Origin: Chthonomonas sp. UBA6659
GTDB taxonomy: Bacteria; Armatimonadota; Fimbriimonadia; Fimbriimonadales; Fimbriimonadaceae
DNA length: 15,132 nt
NCBI GenBank assembly: GCA_002455425.1
Contig: DKKT01000040.1
Span: 1 to 15,132 of the forward strand
Direction: 5' to 3'
Position 1 is the stretch's first letter. The number at the start of each line of letters is the position of its first letter. Shown here piece by piece: positions 1-6,397 of this stretch. The notes under the pieces are model-generated. The model had not been told where the DNA came from. It saw nothing but the letters and a program-made list of their open reading frames with translations, and ran no database searches. Made by a program: the position numbers and the translations under genes.

Positions 1-2
1 CG

Positions 3-260
3 GGATCGCGTCGACCGAAGCCTCCAGGCGACGGCGGCGAAGGCACCGAGCGCCGATACCCACCGTCAGGAGCGAAGCGCCGGCCGACCGGTGGCGGTGG
101 CTCGGGATCGCGTCGACCGAAGCCTCCGGGCGAACCCGGGGGCGGGACCGAGCGCCGCTCGCCAGGTCCGCGGAAGCCTCCGGCCGGGCGAGGACCGAAA
201 TCGGGCCCACCCAAGCGAGGCGGACCGAAAGGCGGAAAGCCGCGTCGCCCGAAGGGTTAG
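3..260 (+). CDS. C-terminal tail of a truncated protein, low-complexity Arg/Lys/Pro/Gly-rich
   Basis: The frame is open from the left edge and ends at the TAG at 258-260, so only the last 85 residues are present. They are almost entirely R, K, P and G, with no hydrophobic core, so this is a disordered and strongly basic tail. The tail has internal repeats: the block GSRRPKPPG followed by a GTERR block appears twice, 34 residues apart. The DNA shows the same thing, as bases 1-20 recur at 103-122 and the match continues to 25 bases. Such tails are common on RNA-binding proteins (pseudouridine synthases, DEAD-box helicases, S4-domain proteins), but the diagnostic domain lies outside the window, so no function is assigned. 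Its stop overlaps the rfbB stop on the other strand. The opposite-strand reading of this stretch was judged a shadow. Confidence 0.6.
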   Translation, partial: GSRRPKPPGDGGEGTERRYPPSGAKRRPTGGGGSGSRRPKPPGEPGGGTERRSPGPRKPPAGRGPKSGPPKRGGPKGGKPRRPKG

Positions 261-1288
261 AGGTCGTCGCCGAGCGACGGTCCGTAGAAGCGCCGGATGA
301 AGCCTTGGAAGTCCTCGCGGGCCGTGATCGCGCGCCACCAGTCCTGGTTGTCGCTGTACCAGCGCACGGTCGCTCGGAGCGATTCCTCGAACGGGTGCGT
401 CGGCGCCCAGTCCAACTCGCTCCGGGCCTTGTCCGCACTCATCGAGTAGCGCTTGTCGTGAGCCCCCTTTCGAGGATCCGGGATGCGTTTCACGAGGTCC
501 TCGCCACGGCCGGTTTCTTCGAGGAGAATCTTCACGACCTCCATGTTCCGGCGCTCGTTCACGTCGCCGATGTTGTAGACCTCACCCGGCTTGCCTCGCT
601 CCAGCGCGGCAAGAATGCCGGTGCAGTGATCGAGGACGTGGATCCACTCCCGGACCTGGTTCCCTTCGCCATAGACGGGCACCTTCTTGCCGTCGATCAA
701 ACGCGTGACGAAGAACGGGATCAGCTTCTCGGGGTACTGCCACGGCCCATAGTTGTTGCCGCCGCGCGTGATCAGCGCGGGGGTTCGGAACGTGATATGG
801 TGCGCGCGCACCTGAAGATCGCCGCCGGCCTTGCTCGCGCTGTACGGCGTGTTCGGCTCGATCGGGCTCGACTCCGTAAACATGCCGACATCGATCGTCC
901 CGTAGACCTCGTCGGTGCTCACATGGACCATCTTCTCGAGTCCGTGATCGCGAGTCGCCTCAAGGAGGGTGTGGACGCCGGCAACGTCGGTTTGGATGAA
1001 GCTCCCGGATTCGAGAAGGGAGCGGTCATTGTGGCTCTCCGCCGCGAAGTTCACGATGTGGGTGATCTGTTCCGCTTCGAGGATGCCTCGGACGACGGTA
1101 GGGTCCTGGATCTTGCCCGGGAAGAACCGTACATTCGGGGACGAGCGGAAGCGCTCGATCGTGCTCAGGTTCCCGGCATAGGTCAGGGCATCCAGAATCG
1201 CGATCTTGGTGTCAGGGCGCTCCTCGAGCAGGAGCTGGACGAAGTTCGAGCCGATGAATCCGGCGGCTCCCGTGACGAGCACTCTCAT
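257..1288 (-). CDS. rfbB: dTDP-glucose 4,6-dehydratase
   Basis: This short-chain dehydrogenase-fold enzyme converts dTDP-glucose to dTDP-4-keto-6-deoxyglucose in the cytoplasm, the second step of dTDP-rhamnose and related deoxysugar synthesis. The 343 residues match the usual RmlB length. Seen directly: the NAD-binding GAAGFIG at residues 7-13, FAAESHNDRS at 81-90, STDEVYG at 124-130 with the Thr-Asp-Glu catalytic triplet, the YxxxK pair Y149/K153, and TRGGNNYGPWQYPEKLIPFF at 174-193, which is close to the family signature. The ATG at 1286-1288 overlaps the stop of rfbC (ATGA), so the two are probably translationally coupled. No rmlA or rmlD is visible, so the final sugar cannot be named. The product probably feeds cell-surface glycans. 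A glycosyltransferase lies about 11 kb away but is not linked to this operon. Confidence 0.95.
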   Translation of the reverse strand: MRVLVTGAAGFIGSNFVQLLLEERPDTKIAILDALTYAGNLSTIERFRSSPNVRFFPGKIQDPTVVRGILEAEQITHIVNFAAESHNDRSLLESGSFIQTDVAGVHTLLEATRDHGLEKMVHVSTDEVYGTIDVGMFTESSPIEPNTPYSASKAGGDLQVRAHHITFRTPALITRGGNNYGPWQYPEKLIPFFVTRLIDGKKVPVYGEGNQVREWIHVLDHCTGILAALERGKPGEVYNIGDVNERRNMEVVKILLEETGRGEDLVKRIPDPRKGAHDKRYSMSADKARSELDWAPTHPFEESLRATVRWYSDNQDWWRAITAREDFQGFIRRFYGPSLGDDL

Positions 1289-1749
1289 GGAATCTGGAAC
1301 CTCGAATTCGGGTCGTGCTCGTGGCGGATCTCATCGACCGGCTCCTTCTTTCCCCAACCGGCGTAGAGCTTGTCCGGGAAATTGAGCACGAACGCTTCCG
1401 ACGATCCCACGTTCTTGTAGCCGTGGACCACGCCTGGCGGGACGAGGACGAGGACGCGGTTGGCCTCACCCACCTCCAGGACGACGCTCGCATCGGGTTT
1501 GCCGGGCCGGTTCTCCCACAGGTAGAGCTCGTACTTGCCAGAGATGAACGCGAAGCCATCGGTCTGGTGTTCGTGCTCGTGGGGTCCCCGCGCGATGCCG
1601 GGCTTCGTGACGCTGAGGTAGCTCATCGTCGGTCGGAACCCTTCGGGAAGCTCGTCCTCGCGGAACAGCTCCGTGAGCCATCCACGCGGATCCTCGAATC
1701 GGGCAAGCGGGCGAACGACGACGCCATCCATCAATTCCTCTATCTCCAT
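1285..1749 (-). CDS. rfbC: dTDP-4-dehydrorhamnose 3,5-epimerase-like cupin
   Basis: This is an RmlC-type cupin acting on the dTDP-4-keto-6-deoxysugar made by the adjacent rfbB product. At 154 residues it is shorter than classical RmlC (about 180). Seen directly: RGWLTELFR at 22-30, the His-rich ARGPHEHEHQTDGF at 53-66 (H57 in the position of the catalytic base), VPPGVVHGYKNV at 103-114, and NFPDKLYAGWGKKEP at 123-137 with a Tyr that may serve as general acid. The GPHEHEHQ variant and the short length leave open a 3-epimerase or ketoisomerase-type relative rather than a true 3,5-epimerase. It is first in a two-gene operon, with rfbB overlapping by 4 bp. The ATG at 1747-1749 has no Shine-Dalgarno but has a TATCCT box 11 nt upstream. 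Its promoter region coincides with one end of a dispersed repeat. Confidence 0.85.
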   Translation of the reverse strand: MEIEELMDGVVVRPLARFEDPRGWLTELFREDELPEGFRPTMSYLSVTKPGIARGPHEHEHQTDGFAFISGKYELYLWENRPGKPDASVVLEVGEANRVLVLVPPGVVHGYKNVGSSEAFVLNFPDKLYAGWGKKEPVDEIRHEHDPNSRFQIP

Positions 1750-1820
1750 CGGCCTCGGGGAGGATACCTATCCGCCCCCTGCTTCAACGTGCCCCAGGGG
1801 TTTCCCGGTTCCTGGGCGAC
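1750..1820. repeat. Dispersed intergenic repeat, copy A
   Basis: About 71 bp that recur at 4457-4528 in the same orientation. By hand alignment the copies are about 85% identical (10 mismatches and one 1-base gap). The first 15 bases are identical (CGGCCTCGGGGAGGA), and so is the core TTCAACGTGCCCC. The element contains CCCC/GGGG and CCCGG-rich stretches that could fold. Copy A fills most of the gap between the divergent rfbC and cyclase genes. The two copies bracket the cyclase gene. It could be a genome-wide intergenic repeat, a transcribed small element, or a relic of a duplication. Confidence 0.7.
1761..1766 (-). promoter_or_regulatory. Putative -10 box of rfbC
   Basis: On the minus strand this reads TATCCT, matching TANNNT, 11 nt before the rfbC ATG. 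That would give a 5' leader of only a few bases. The box lies inside the intergenic repeat at 1750-1820. In the second repeat copy near 4457 the matching bases read GCCTCC, so that copy has lost the box. Confidence 0.4.
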
Positions 1821-1835
1821 CGGCGAGCTGACGAC

Positions 1836-1848
1836 TGAGTTTCACTCA
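1836..1848. promoter_or_regulatory. Small inverted repeat, possible operator of the cyclase gene
   Basis: TGAGT-TTC-ACTCA is a perfect 5-bp-arm inverted repeat ending 18 nt before the proposed -10 box of the cyclase gene, so it overlaps where a -35 element would be. It could be a repressor or activator site. A 13-base palindrome of this sort can also arise by chance. Confidence 0.25.
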
Positions 1849-1866
1849 CCGAGCGACGCGACGGCG

Positions 1867-1872
1867 TAAACT
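1867..1872 (+). promoter_or_regulatory. Putative -10 box of the cyclase gene
   Basis: TAAACT matches TANNNT and is followed by 8 nt and then the ATG at 1881. There is no Shine-Dalgarno sequence in between. The spacing implies a leaderless or nearly leaderless mRNA. Confidence 0.45.
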
Positions 1873-1880
1873 CGGTCGAC

Positions 1881-4421
1881 ATGGCGATCGAACCCAACAG
1901 CACGCTGGCGATCCTGATGACCGACATGGTGGGCAGCACCCGCCAGTGGGAAGTCGATCGCAGCGGGATGTGGGAAGCGACCCGGATGCACGACGCCATC
2001 GCCGACCGCGTGGTCGGCTCTCACGGAGGCCGAATCCTCAAGGCGCGGGGCGAAGGGGACAGCCTGCTGATCCTCTTTCCCACCGCCCATCAGGCTGTGC
2101 TGGCCGCTGTGGCACTCAATTTGGATTTCGCGGCAGCGGATTGGCCGGATGGGATCGACATCCGGATCCGTTCCGCCATCCACGCGGGCGACGTGGTGTT
2201 TGGCGATCACGACATCTACGGTCCCACACCGAACCGATGCGCCCGGATCCGGAGCCTTGCGGTTGCCGAACAAATCCTTATCTCCGAGTCCGTGTACACG
2301 CTCGCGCGAGGGGGAACAGGCCCTGACATCGGCTACCGCGATCGCGGCGTCCATCAACTCAAGGATCTGAATCGACCCGAACACCTTTTCCAGGTGACTC
2401 ATCATGGCTTGCCGGAGGTGGCTGCGGACCTTCTGTCTCTCGACGCCACTCCGAACAACCTCCCGATTCAGGTCTCGCGATTCATCGGTCGAGCCGGAGA
2501 CATCGATCGCGTGTCCGAAGCCGTCCTCACCAATCGGCTCGTCTCTTTGACGGGACTGTCCGGCATCGGAAAGAGCCGTCTCGCTCTTCAGGTCGCGGCC
2601 GAGCTGATCGATCAGTTTCCCGGTGGGGCGTGGTATTTCGACTTGCGGGACTCAACAGGGGCGACGCTCCTGCCCGAGATCGCGGCGAAGCTCGGTCTGG
2701 AGGCCACGCATTCCGATGATGTCTCGATCTTCGCGAGGCTCGGCCCAGATCGGATGCTCTTGATTCTCGATCAGTGCGACCGATTGCGTGGGCTTCCCGT
2801 CGCGATCGACAGGCTCTTGCGCAACCTCCCCCAAGCCCACCTCTTAGTCTGTTCTCAGGACAGACAAGGGCTGGATGGCGAGTTCCGATACCGCGTTCCT
2901 TTGCTCACGACGGTGGGTGGCGGCGAACTCCCCGATGCGGTGGTCCTCTTCCTGGATCGTGCCCGGCTCCTTCGGCCCGACCTCGCGGCCGATGCCCCGA
3001 ATCTCGAGTTGGTCGATCGGATCGTTCAGCGACTCGAAGGACTCCCCTTGGCGATCGAGTTGGCAGCGGCTCGCGTCGGCGTTCTGTCCCTGGATCAAGT
3101 CGCGGCAAAGCTCGAAGCGAGTTTTCGGCTGATCAGCGGCCCCGAAAAGGGCCTGGCCGTGGCCTTCCGCGAGAGCATCGGATCCCTGGAGCGAGGCGAA
3201 GCAGAACTCCTGCGGCGACTGGCGGTCTTCGAGGGCACGACTTTTCACGCATTCGAACTGTTTTGTCAGGACGATGGCATCGATGAGTTCGACCTCCTCG
3301 ATGGGCTGCAGGTCCTGATCGATCGATCGCTCATCGACTTCCACGATTGGCTTTCAGAACCTCGTTACACCATGCTTGGCTCGATCCGCGATCATGTCCT
3401 TCAGACAAGCTCCGAGGTCGACTGGGCGGCACTCGAGGACCGCCACGCCAGCCTCTTCGGTCGACTTGTCGGCGAGGCGGCCGAGTCCCTCCTTGCGGGT
3501 GACGCCGAGACCTACATGGTGATAGTGGGCGGCGAATACGGCAACATCCGGTCCGCGCTTCGACACTTGACGGCTCGCGGGGATACAGTCACCGCACAGG
3601 GGATGGCGGTGAAGCTCTTTCGCTACTGGGAGGCGCGGGGTTTGGTCGTCGAAGGGCGCGAACTGCTGGAGTCGTCGCTGGCACTCGGCACAACCGACGT
3701 CACCGACGCCATCCATAACGCGATCGGCTCACTCGCCGTGCGTCAAGGCGATTTCGAGGCGGGACGTCGGCACCACTTGGAAGCACTTGAGATGCGTCGA
3801 CGTCTGGGCAAGAGCACTGAAGTCGTTGGGTCGCTGAACAATCTGGCCAATCTCGAGAACGATCAGGGCAATCTCGATGCCGCGGAAAGTCTCTACCTCG
3901 AAGCGCTCGAACTCAATCGGATCGGCGGTAACCGTCGCTGGGAAGCGATCAATCTGGTCAACCTGGGAACGCTCGCCCATCGGCGGGCGCGCTTCCTCGA
4001 CGCCGTGATGTACCACAACGAGTCTCTGCGGGCATTCGAAGAGGTGGGCATGAATGACTACCGGAGGTTCCCCCTGGTTGGGCTGGGGAACTCGCTCCTG
4101 CGACTGGAGCGCTTTTCCGAGGCTGAGCAAGCTTTCTCCGAAGCCCTGCGCCTCGCTGAGATTGGCGACGACCAAGCCGCGATGACGGTTTCACTGGAGG
4201 GCCTGGGGACTCATGCCGTTGAGATCGGGGACTGCGAGCGCGGCGTTCGTCTTCTGGCGGTGGCCGGGCGGCTCCGTGGGGAGATTCATCTGCCGCTCAA
4301 TCCGCAGGACGACGTCGAGATGGCGGAGACCCTGGCCCGAGCCCGGGCCACGATGGGGGACGACGCGTTCGAGCGTGCCTGGTCGCAAGGTGCCTCGTTG
4401 CCTCTCGCGGGCCTCGTCTAG
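1881..4421 (+). CDS. Class III nucleotide cyclase fused to STAND NTPase (NB-ARC-like) and TPR repeats
   Basis: This is an 846-residue cytoplasmic signalling protein with no membrane segment. Residues about 8-175 are a class III cyclase domain. D15 (MTDMVGST) and D60 (GEGDS) are in metal-binding positions, K54 is in the base-recognition position, and N118/R122 (GPTPNRCARI) are in transition-state positions, so activity is plausible. Residues about 195-400 are an AAA/STAND NTPase: Walker A GLSGIGKS at 225-232, Walker B-like LLILDQCD at 293-300, and GLPLAIELAAAR at 387-398. Residues about 600-790 hold TPR-like helical pairs. The layout is the known cyclase-ATPase-TPR family of signal-gated regulators; the signal and the output are unknown. 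No LuxR or other DNA-binding domain follows. The C-terminus stops shortly after the WSQG motif (834-837), earlier than in many relatives. The ATG at 1881 is supported by the upstream -10 box. Confidence 0.9.
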   Translation: MAIEPNSTLAILMTDMVGSTRQWEVDRSGMWEATRMHDAIADRVVGSHGGRILKARGEGDSLLILFPTAHQAVLAAVALNLDFAAADWPDGIDIRIRSAIHAGDVVFGDHDIYGPTPNRCARIRSLAVAEQILISESVYTLARGGTGPDIGYRDRGVHQLKDLNRPEHLFQVTHHGLPEVAADLLSLDATPNNLPIQVSRFIGRAGDIDRVSEAVLTNRLVSLTGLSGIGKSRLALQVAAELIDQFPGGAWYFDLRDSTGATLLPEIAAKLGLEATHSDDVSIFARLGPDRMLLILDQCDRLRGLPVAIDRLLRNLPQAHLLVCSQDRQGLDGEFRYRVPLLTTVGGGELPDAVVLFLDRARLLRPDLAADAPNLELVDRIVQRLEGLPLAIELAAARVGVLSLDQVAAKLEASFRLISGPEKGLAVAFRESIGSLERGEAELLRRLAVFEGTTFHAFELFCQDDGIDEFDLLDGLQVLIDRSLIDFHDWLSEPRYTMLGSIRDHVLQTSSEVDWAALEDRHASLFGRLVGEAAESLLAGDAETYMVIVGGEYGNIRSALRHLTARGDTVTAQGMAVKLFRYWEARGLVVEGRELLESSLALGTTDVTDAIHNAIGSLAVRQGDFEAGRRHHLEALEMRRRLGKSTEVVGSLNNLANLENDQGNLDAAESLYLEALELNRIGGNRRWEAINLVNLGTLAHRRARFLDAVMYHNESLRAFEEVGMNDYRRFPLVGLGNSLLRLERFSEAEQAFSEALRLAEIGDDQAAMTVSLEGLGTHAVEIGDCERGVRLLAVAGRLRGEIHLPLNPQDDVEMAETLARARATMGDDAFERAWSQGASLPLAGLV

Positions 4422-4456
4422 TCTTGATGGGGGCGGGGGTCCGTGGGTGGCTGCAC

Positions 4457-4528
4457 CGGCCTCGGGGAGGAGGCGTATCCACTCCCCGATTCAACGTGCC
4501 CCGGGGGTTCTCCCGGTTCCTGCGCGAT
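4457..4528. repeat. Dispersed intergenic repeat, copy B
   Basis: Second copy of the 71-72-bp element at 1750-1820, in direct orientation and about 85% identical. It lies in the 207-bp gap between the cyclase gene and the TIGR04255-like gene. The most conserved parts are the 15-base left end and the TTCAACGTGCCCC core. The element ends 3 bases before the CGGGCTAGCGA sequence that also occurs at 6250. Confidence 0.7.
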
Positions 4529-4612
4529 ACGCGGGCTAGCGACGACCTCGCCACGATGGGGCGCGGTTCGGAGGCGAAGGTCGGGTGGTGGACTAACTGC
4601 CTCCACCCTGCC

Positions 4613-4618
4613 CATAAT
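4613..4618 (+). promoter_or_regulatory. Putative -10 box of the three-gene cassette
   Basis: CATAAT lies 10 nt before the ATG at 4629, with a weak TGGACT in -35 position 18 nt upstream (4589-4594). There is no good Shine-Dalgarno before the ATG. The position fits a near-leaderless message for the operon 4629-6249. Confidence 0.4.
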
Positions 4619-4628
4619 CATAGAGCAC

Positions 4629-5408
4629 ATGGCAAGCGCGAATGAACGGGATATGTCCAACAGGAGCCTTGAGTTCACAGCTTTGCCATTGATCGAGGTC
4701 GCCCTCAAGAGGGTCCCACGAACCCACATCCCCATCAGTTTGCCGTTCGTGCTCGATTTGCAGCGAGAGCTTCGAGGACGGTTTGACCAGATCCTCGACT
4801 TGGATGCGGTGGAGCAGCCGCCGGGCGCCCTCCTACCAGCAGCCTACGCCTTTCACGCGACCTGTGGATGCCGTCTCATTGACACAAGTTCCGGCCTCTC
4901 CGTGAACCTTCAGCCCGACATGCTCATCGTTCGTTGGGCCGCCACCGAAGGCAAGGAGTACCCGCGCTTTCCCGCGTTGCAACGGGCCGCCGATGATGTT
5001 GTGGCGGCGATCAACAAGATCGGGTTGCAGCCGTTTGAACCTGTCCTCGTCAACTTGGCCTACGCCAATCGGCTTGAGGCGTCCATAGAGCAGAACCGGC
5101 TTCAACCGAGTCCGTGGCCCCTTTCTGACGACTGGACACCCCGGGGAGTCCGAGAGGAGGGCCAAGCCATTGAGTTTCAGTCCGTTTCGAGGATCGTGGA
5201 GGGAATCGACCGACGGGTCCTCGTTCAAGTACGACAGGAAGCTCCGGAAACGAATCCGTGGTATCTGATGTTGACGGTGGCAGGCAAGGTTGTTTCCGAG
5301 GAGGAATCTGCGGAAGAATCAGAAAGTCAGGTCCATAACGCACTTACCGACTGGTTTCCGCGTCTACTCTCAGAGGAGGCCAAGCGAGCATACGGCTTGC
5401 AATCATGA
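4629..5408 (+). CDS. TIGR04255-like protein, first gene of a three-gene cassette
   Basis: A 259-residue soluble protein. The start at 4629 (MASANERDMSN...) was chosen over upstream in-frame codons because those run through the intergenic repeat and a -10-like box sits just upstream. ATG 4653 (MSNRSLEF) is an alternative. The pattern resembles the sporadically distributed TIGR04255 family: an N-terminal LxxxPLIEVAL, a mid-protein LQPDMLIVRW-x7-YPRFPALQRA strand-helix, and a PVLVNLAYANRLE strand. This is recognition by pattern, not by search. The biochemical role of that family is not established. The stop overlaps the next ATG (ATGA at 5405-5408), so the products are probably made together. 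Base composition is lower in GC than the flanking genes, suggesting acquisition. Confidence 0.7.
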   Translation: MASANERDMSNRSLEFTALPLIEVALKRVPRTHIPISLPFVLDLQRELRGRFDQILDLDAVEQPPGALLPAAYAFHATCGCRLIDTSSGLSVNLQPDMLIVRWAATEGKEYPRFPALQRAADDVVAAINKIGLQPFEPVLVNLAYANRLEASIEQNRLQPSPWPLSDDWTPRGVREEGQAIEFQSVSRIVEGIDRRVLVQVRQEAPETNPWYLMLTVAGKVVSEEESAEESESQVHNALTDWFPRLLSEEAKRAYGLQS

Positions 5409-5839
5409 GCTACGCCATCTTGGAGTCCGTAAATCCCGGCACGGCGACGATAACTGCAACGCCGTTCAGTACAGGTTCATTGTCGACGATGCCCGCCAGC
5501 GCGAGCCTCGCCAAGGATACGGTGAACCGAATGCTGAAGGATGACGACGTCCGGCAGCTACCGGACGCAGTTAGGCAGTTGACTCAGCGCTTTTCCACCG
5601 AAGTAGCGCGGTGTTTTCCGTCGTCTGGATCATCTCGCATCGCGGTGTTCGGTGATGCTGAAGACGGCGTAGGGTCTGTCGTGTTCCTCGACCGCGCAAC
5701 GGCTCGACAGATCGAACTCACCATCCATGCCGACAGAGCAAGCGTTTGGATGCGCGGCCCGGTCGAAAAACTCACATTTGAAGACGTGCGACCTGAGCAG
5801 GTTCCTCTCTTGTCAGCTATCTTCTCGCACTTGCGATAA
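5405..5839 (+). CDS. Hypothetical protein, second gene of the cassette
   Basis: A 144-residue protein I do not recognise. The first 35 residues are rich in Ser, Thr and Ala and probably flexible. Residues about 37-60 look helical (VNRMLKDDDVRQLPDAVRQL). The second half looks like a beta-rich domain (RIAVFGDAEDGVGSVVFLDR, then ELTIHADRASVWMRGP), ending in a short helix. No signal peptide, membrane segment or catalytic motif is visible. Its ATG overlaps the stop of the TIGR04255-like gene, and the next gene starts 5 nt after its stop, so it is the middle of an operon and probably a partner of the other two products. A sampled 60-base line (5401-5460) has 32 G/C, well below neighbouring genes. 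Confidence 0.7.
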   Translation: MSYAILESVNPGTATITATPFSTGSLSTMPASASLAKDTVNRMLKDDDVRQLPDAVRQLTQRFSTEVARCFPSSGSSRIAVFGDAEDGVGSVVFLDRATARQIELTIHADRASVWMRGPVEKLTFEDVRPEQVPLLSAIFSHLR

Positions 5840-5844
5840 AGACG

Positions 5845-6249
5845 ATGCGCAGGCCCGGGTGCGATAACTGCTTGATCCGCAATATCTTCTTGACGGATCA
5901 CTTCAAGAACGGCATCGTCCACCATCGTGCCTTCAAAGATAGGGACCCCGATGGGATCTCGATGACAGAAACCCGCGATGAGTTCAAGGGCCTTGACGAC
6001 TTGGAGGATTACTTCAACGTCGTGTCCGAGAAGTTAGCGATCAAAGTGGGTGCCGCAGTCATGGACGCATCCGACTGCCGGTCCGTCGGCTTGACATGGA
6101 GGCCCGATCCCCACAATGACCACAAGTTTGGACATCTCCACGTCCTCGGCCCAGGTCCCGAGAAAATGACTGATGACCTGCGCAAGGAATGTGCTCGACT
6201 GGCAAACTTGACCGAATGGTCGCGCGGTCCGATCCAGAAGCCACATTGA
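5845..6249 (+). CDS. Hypothetical protein with CxxC and HxH motifs, third gene of the cassette
   Basis: A 134-residue soluble protein. Visible features are a CDNC pair at residues 6-9, GIVHHRAFKDRDPDGISMTE at 23-42, and a conserved-looking WRPDPHNDHKFGHLHVLGP (85-103) rich in His and Asp. The order (short basic N-terminus, AF...DG(I/L)S motif, central strand, then an HxH or HA strand near the C-terminus) recalls a widespread family of small uncharacterised proteins often found next to one other small gene. I am not certain of that link. The Cys/His motifs could bind metal. The ATG at 5845 lies 5 nt after the previous stop. It is the last gene of the operon, followed by a convergent gap before fic. 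Confidence 0.65.
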   Translation: MRRPGCDNCLIRNIFLTDHFKNGIVHHRAFKDRDPDGISMTETRDEFKGLDDLEDYFNVVSEKLAIKVGAAVMDASDCRSVGLTWRPDPHNDHKFGHLHVLGPGPEKMTDDLRKECARLANLTEWSRGPIQKPH

Positions 6250-6349
6250 CGGGCTAGCGAGGTACGGCGATGATGTTCGTGCCCCCTTTCAAACGGGCAA
6301 CCTTACTGGTCATTCGCCGAAAGTGAACGGCAGCCAGGGCGAAGACCCG

Positions 6350-6389
6350 GGCCGAAGTCGGCCGCGAGTGGACCGCCGGAAGGGGGCGG
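6350..6389. terminator. Hairpins in the convergent gap between the cassette and fic
   Basis: Two short stem-loops lie between the two converging units. GGCCGA-AG-TCGGCC is at 6350-6363. CCGCC (6373-6377) pairs with GGCGG (6385-6389). Neither is followed by a clear T run on either strand, so a role in transcription termination is only suggested by position. Confidence 0.25.
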
Positions 6390-6397
6390 ACCCGATC

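Noticed and set aside
305..1366. 353-codon plus-strand frame opposite rfbB
   Set aside because: rfbB on the minus strand has complete catalytic and NAD-binding motifs; the plus-strand frame has none.
4443..4628. Upstream in-frame start for the TIGR04255-like protein
   Set aside because: The extension is translated intergenic repeat, and the -10-like CATAAT lies inside it, just before ATG 4629.
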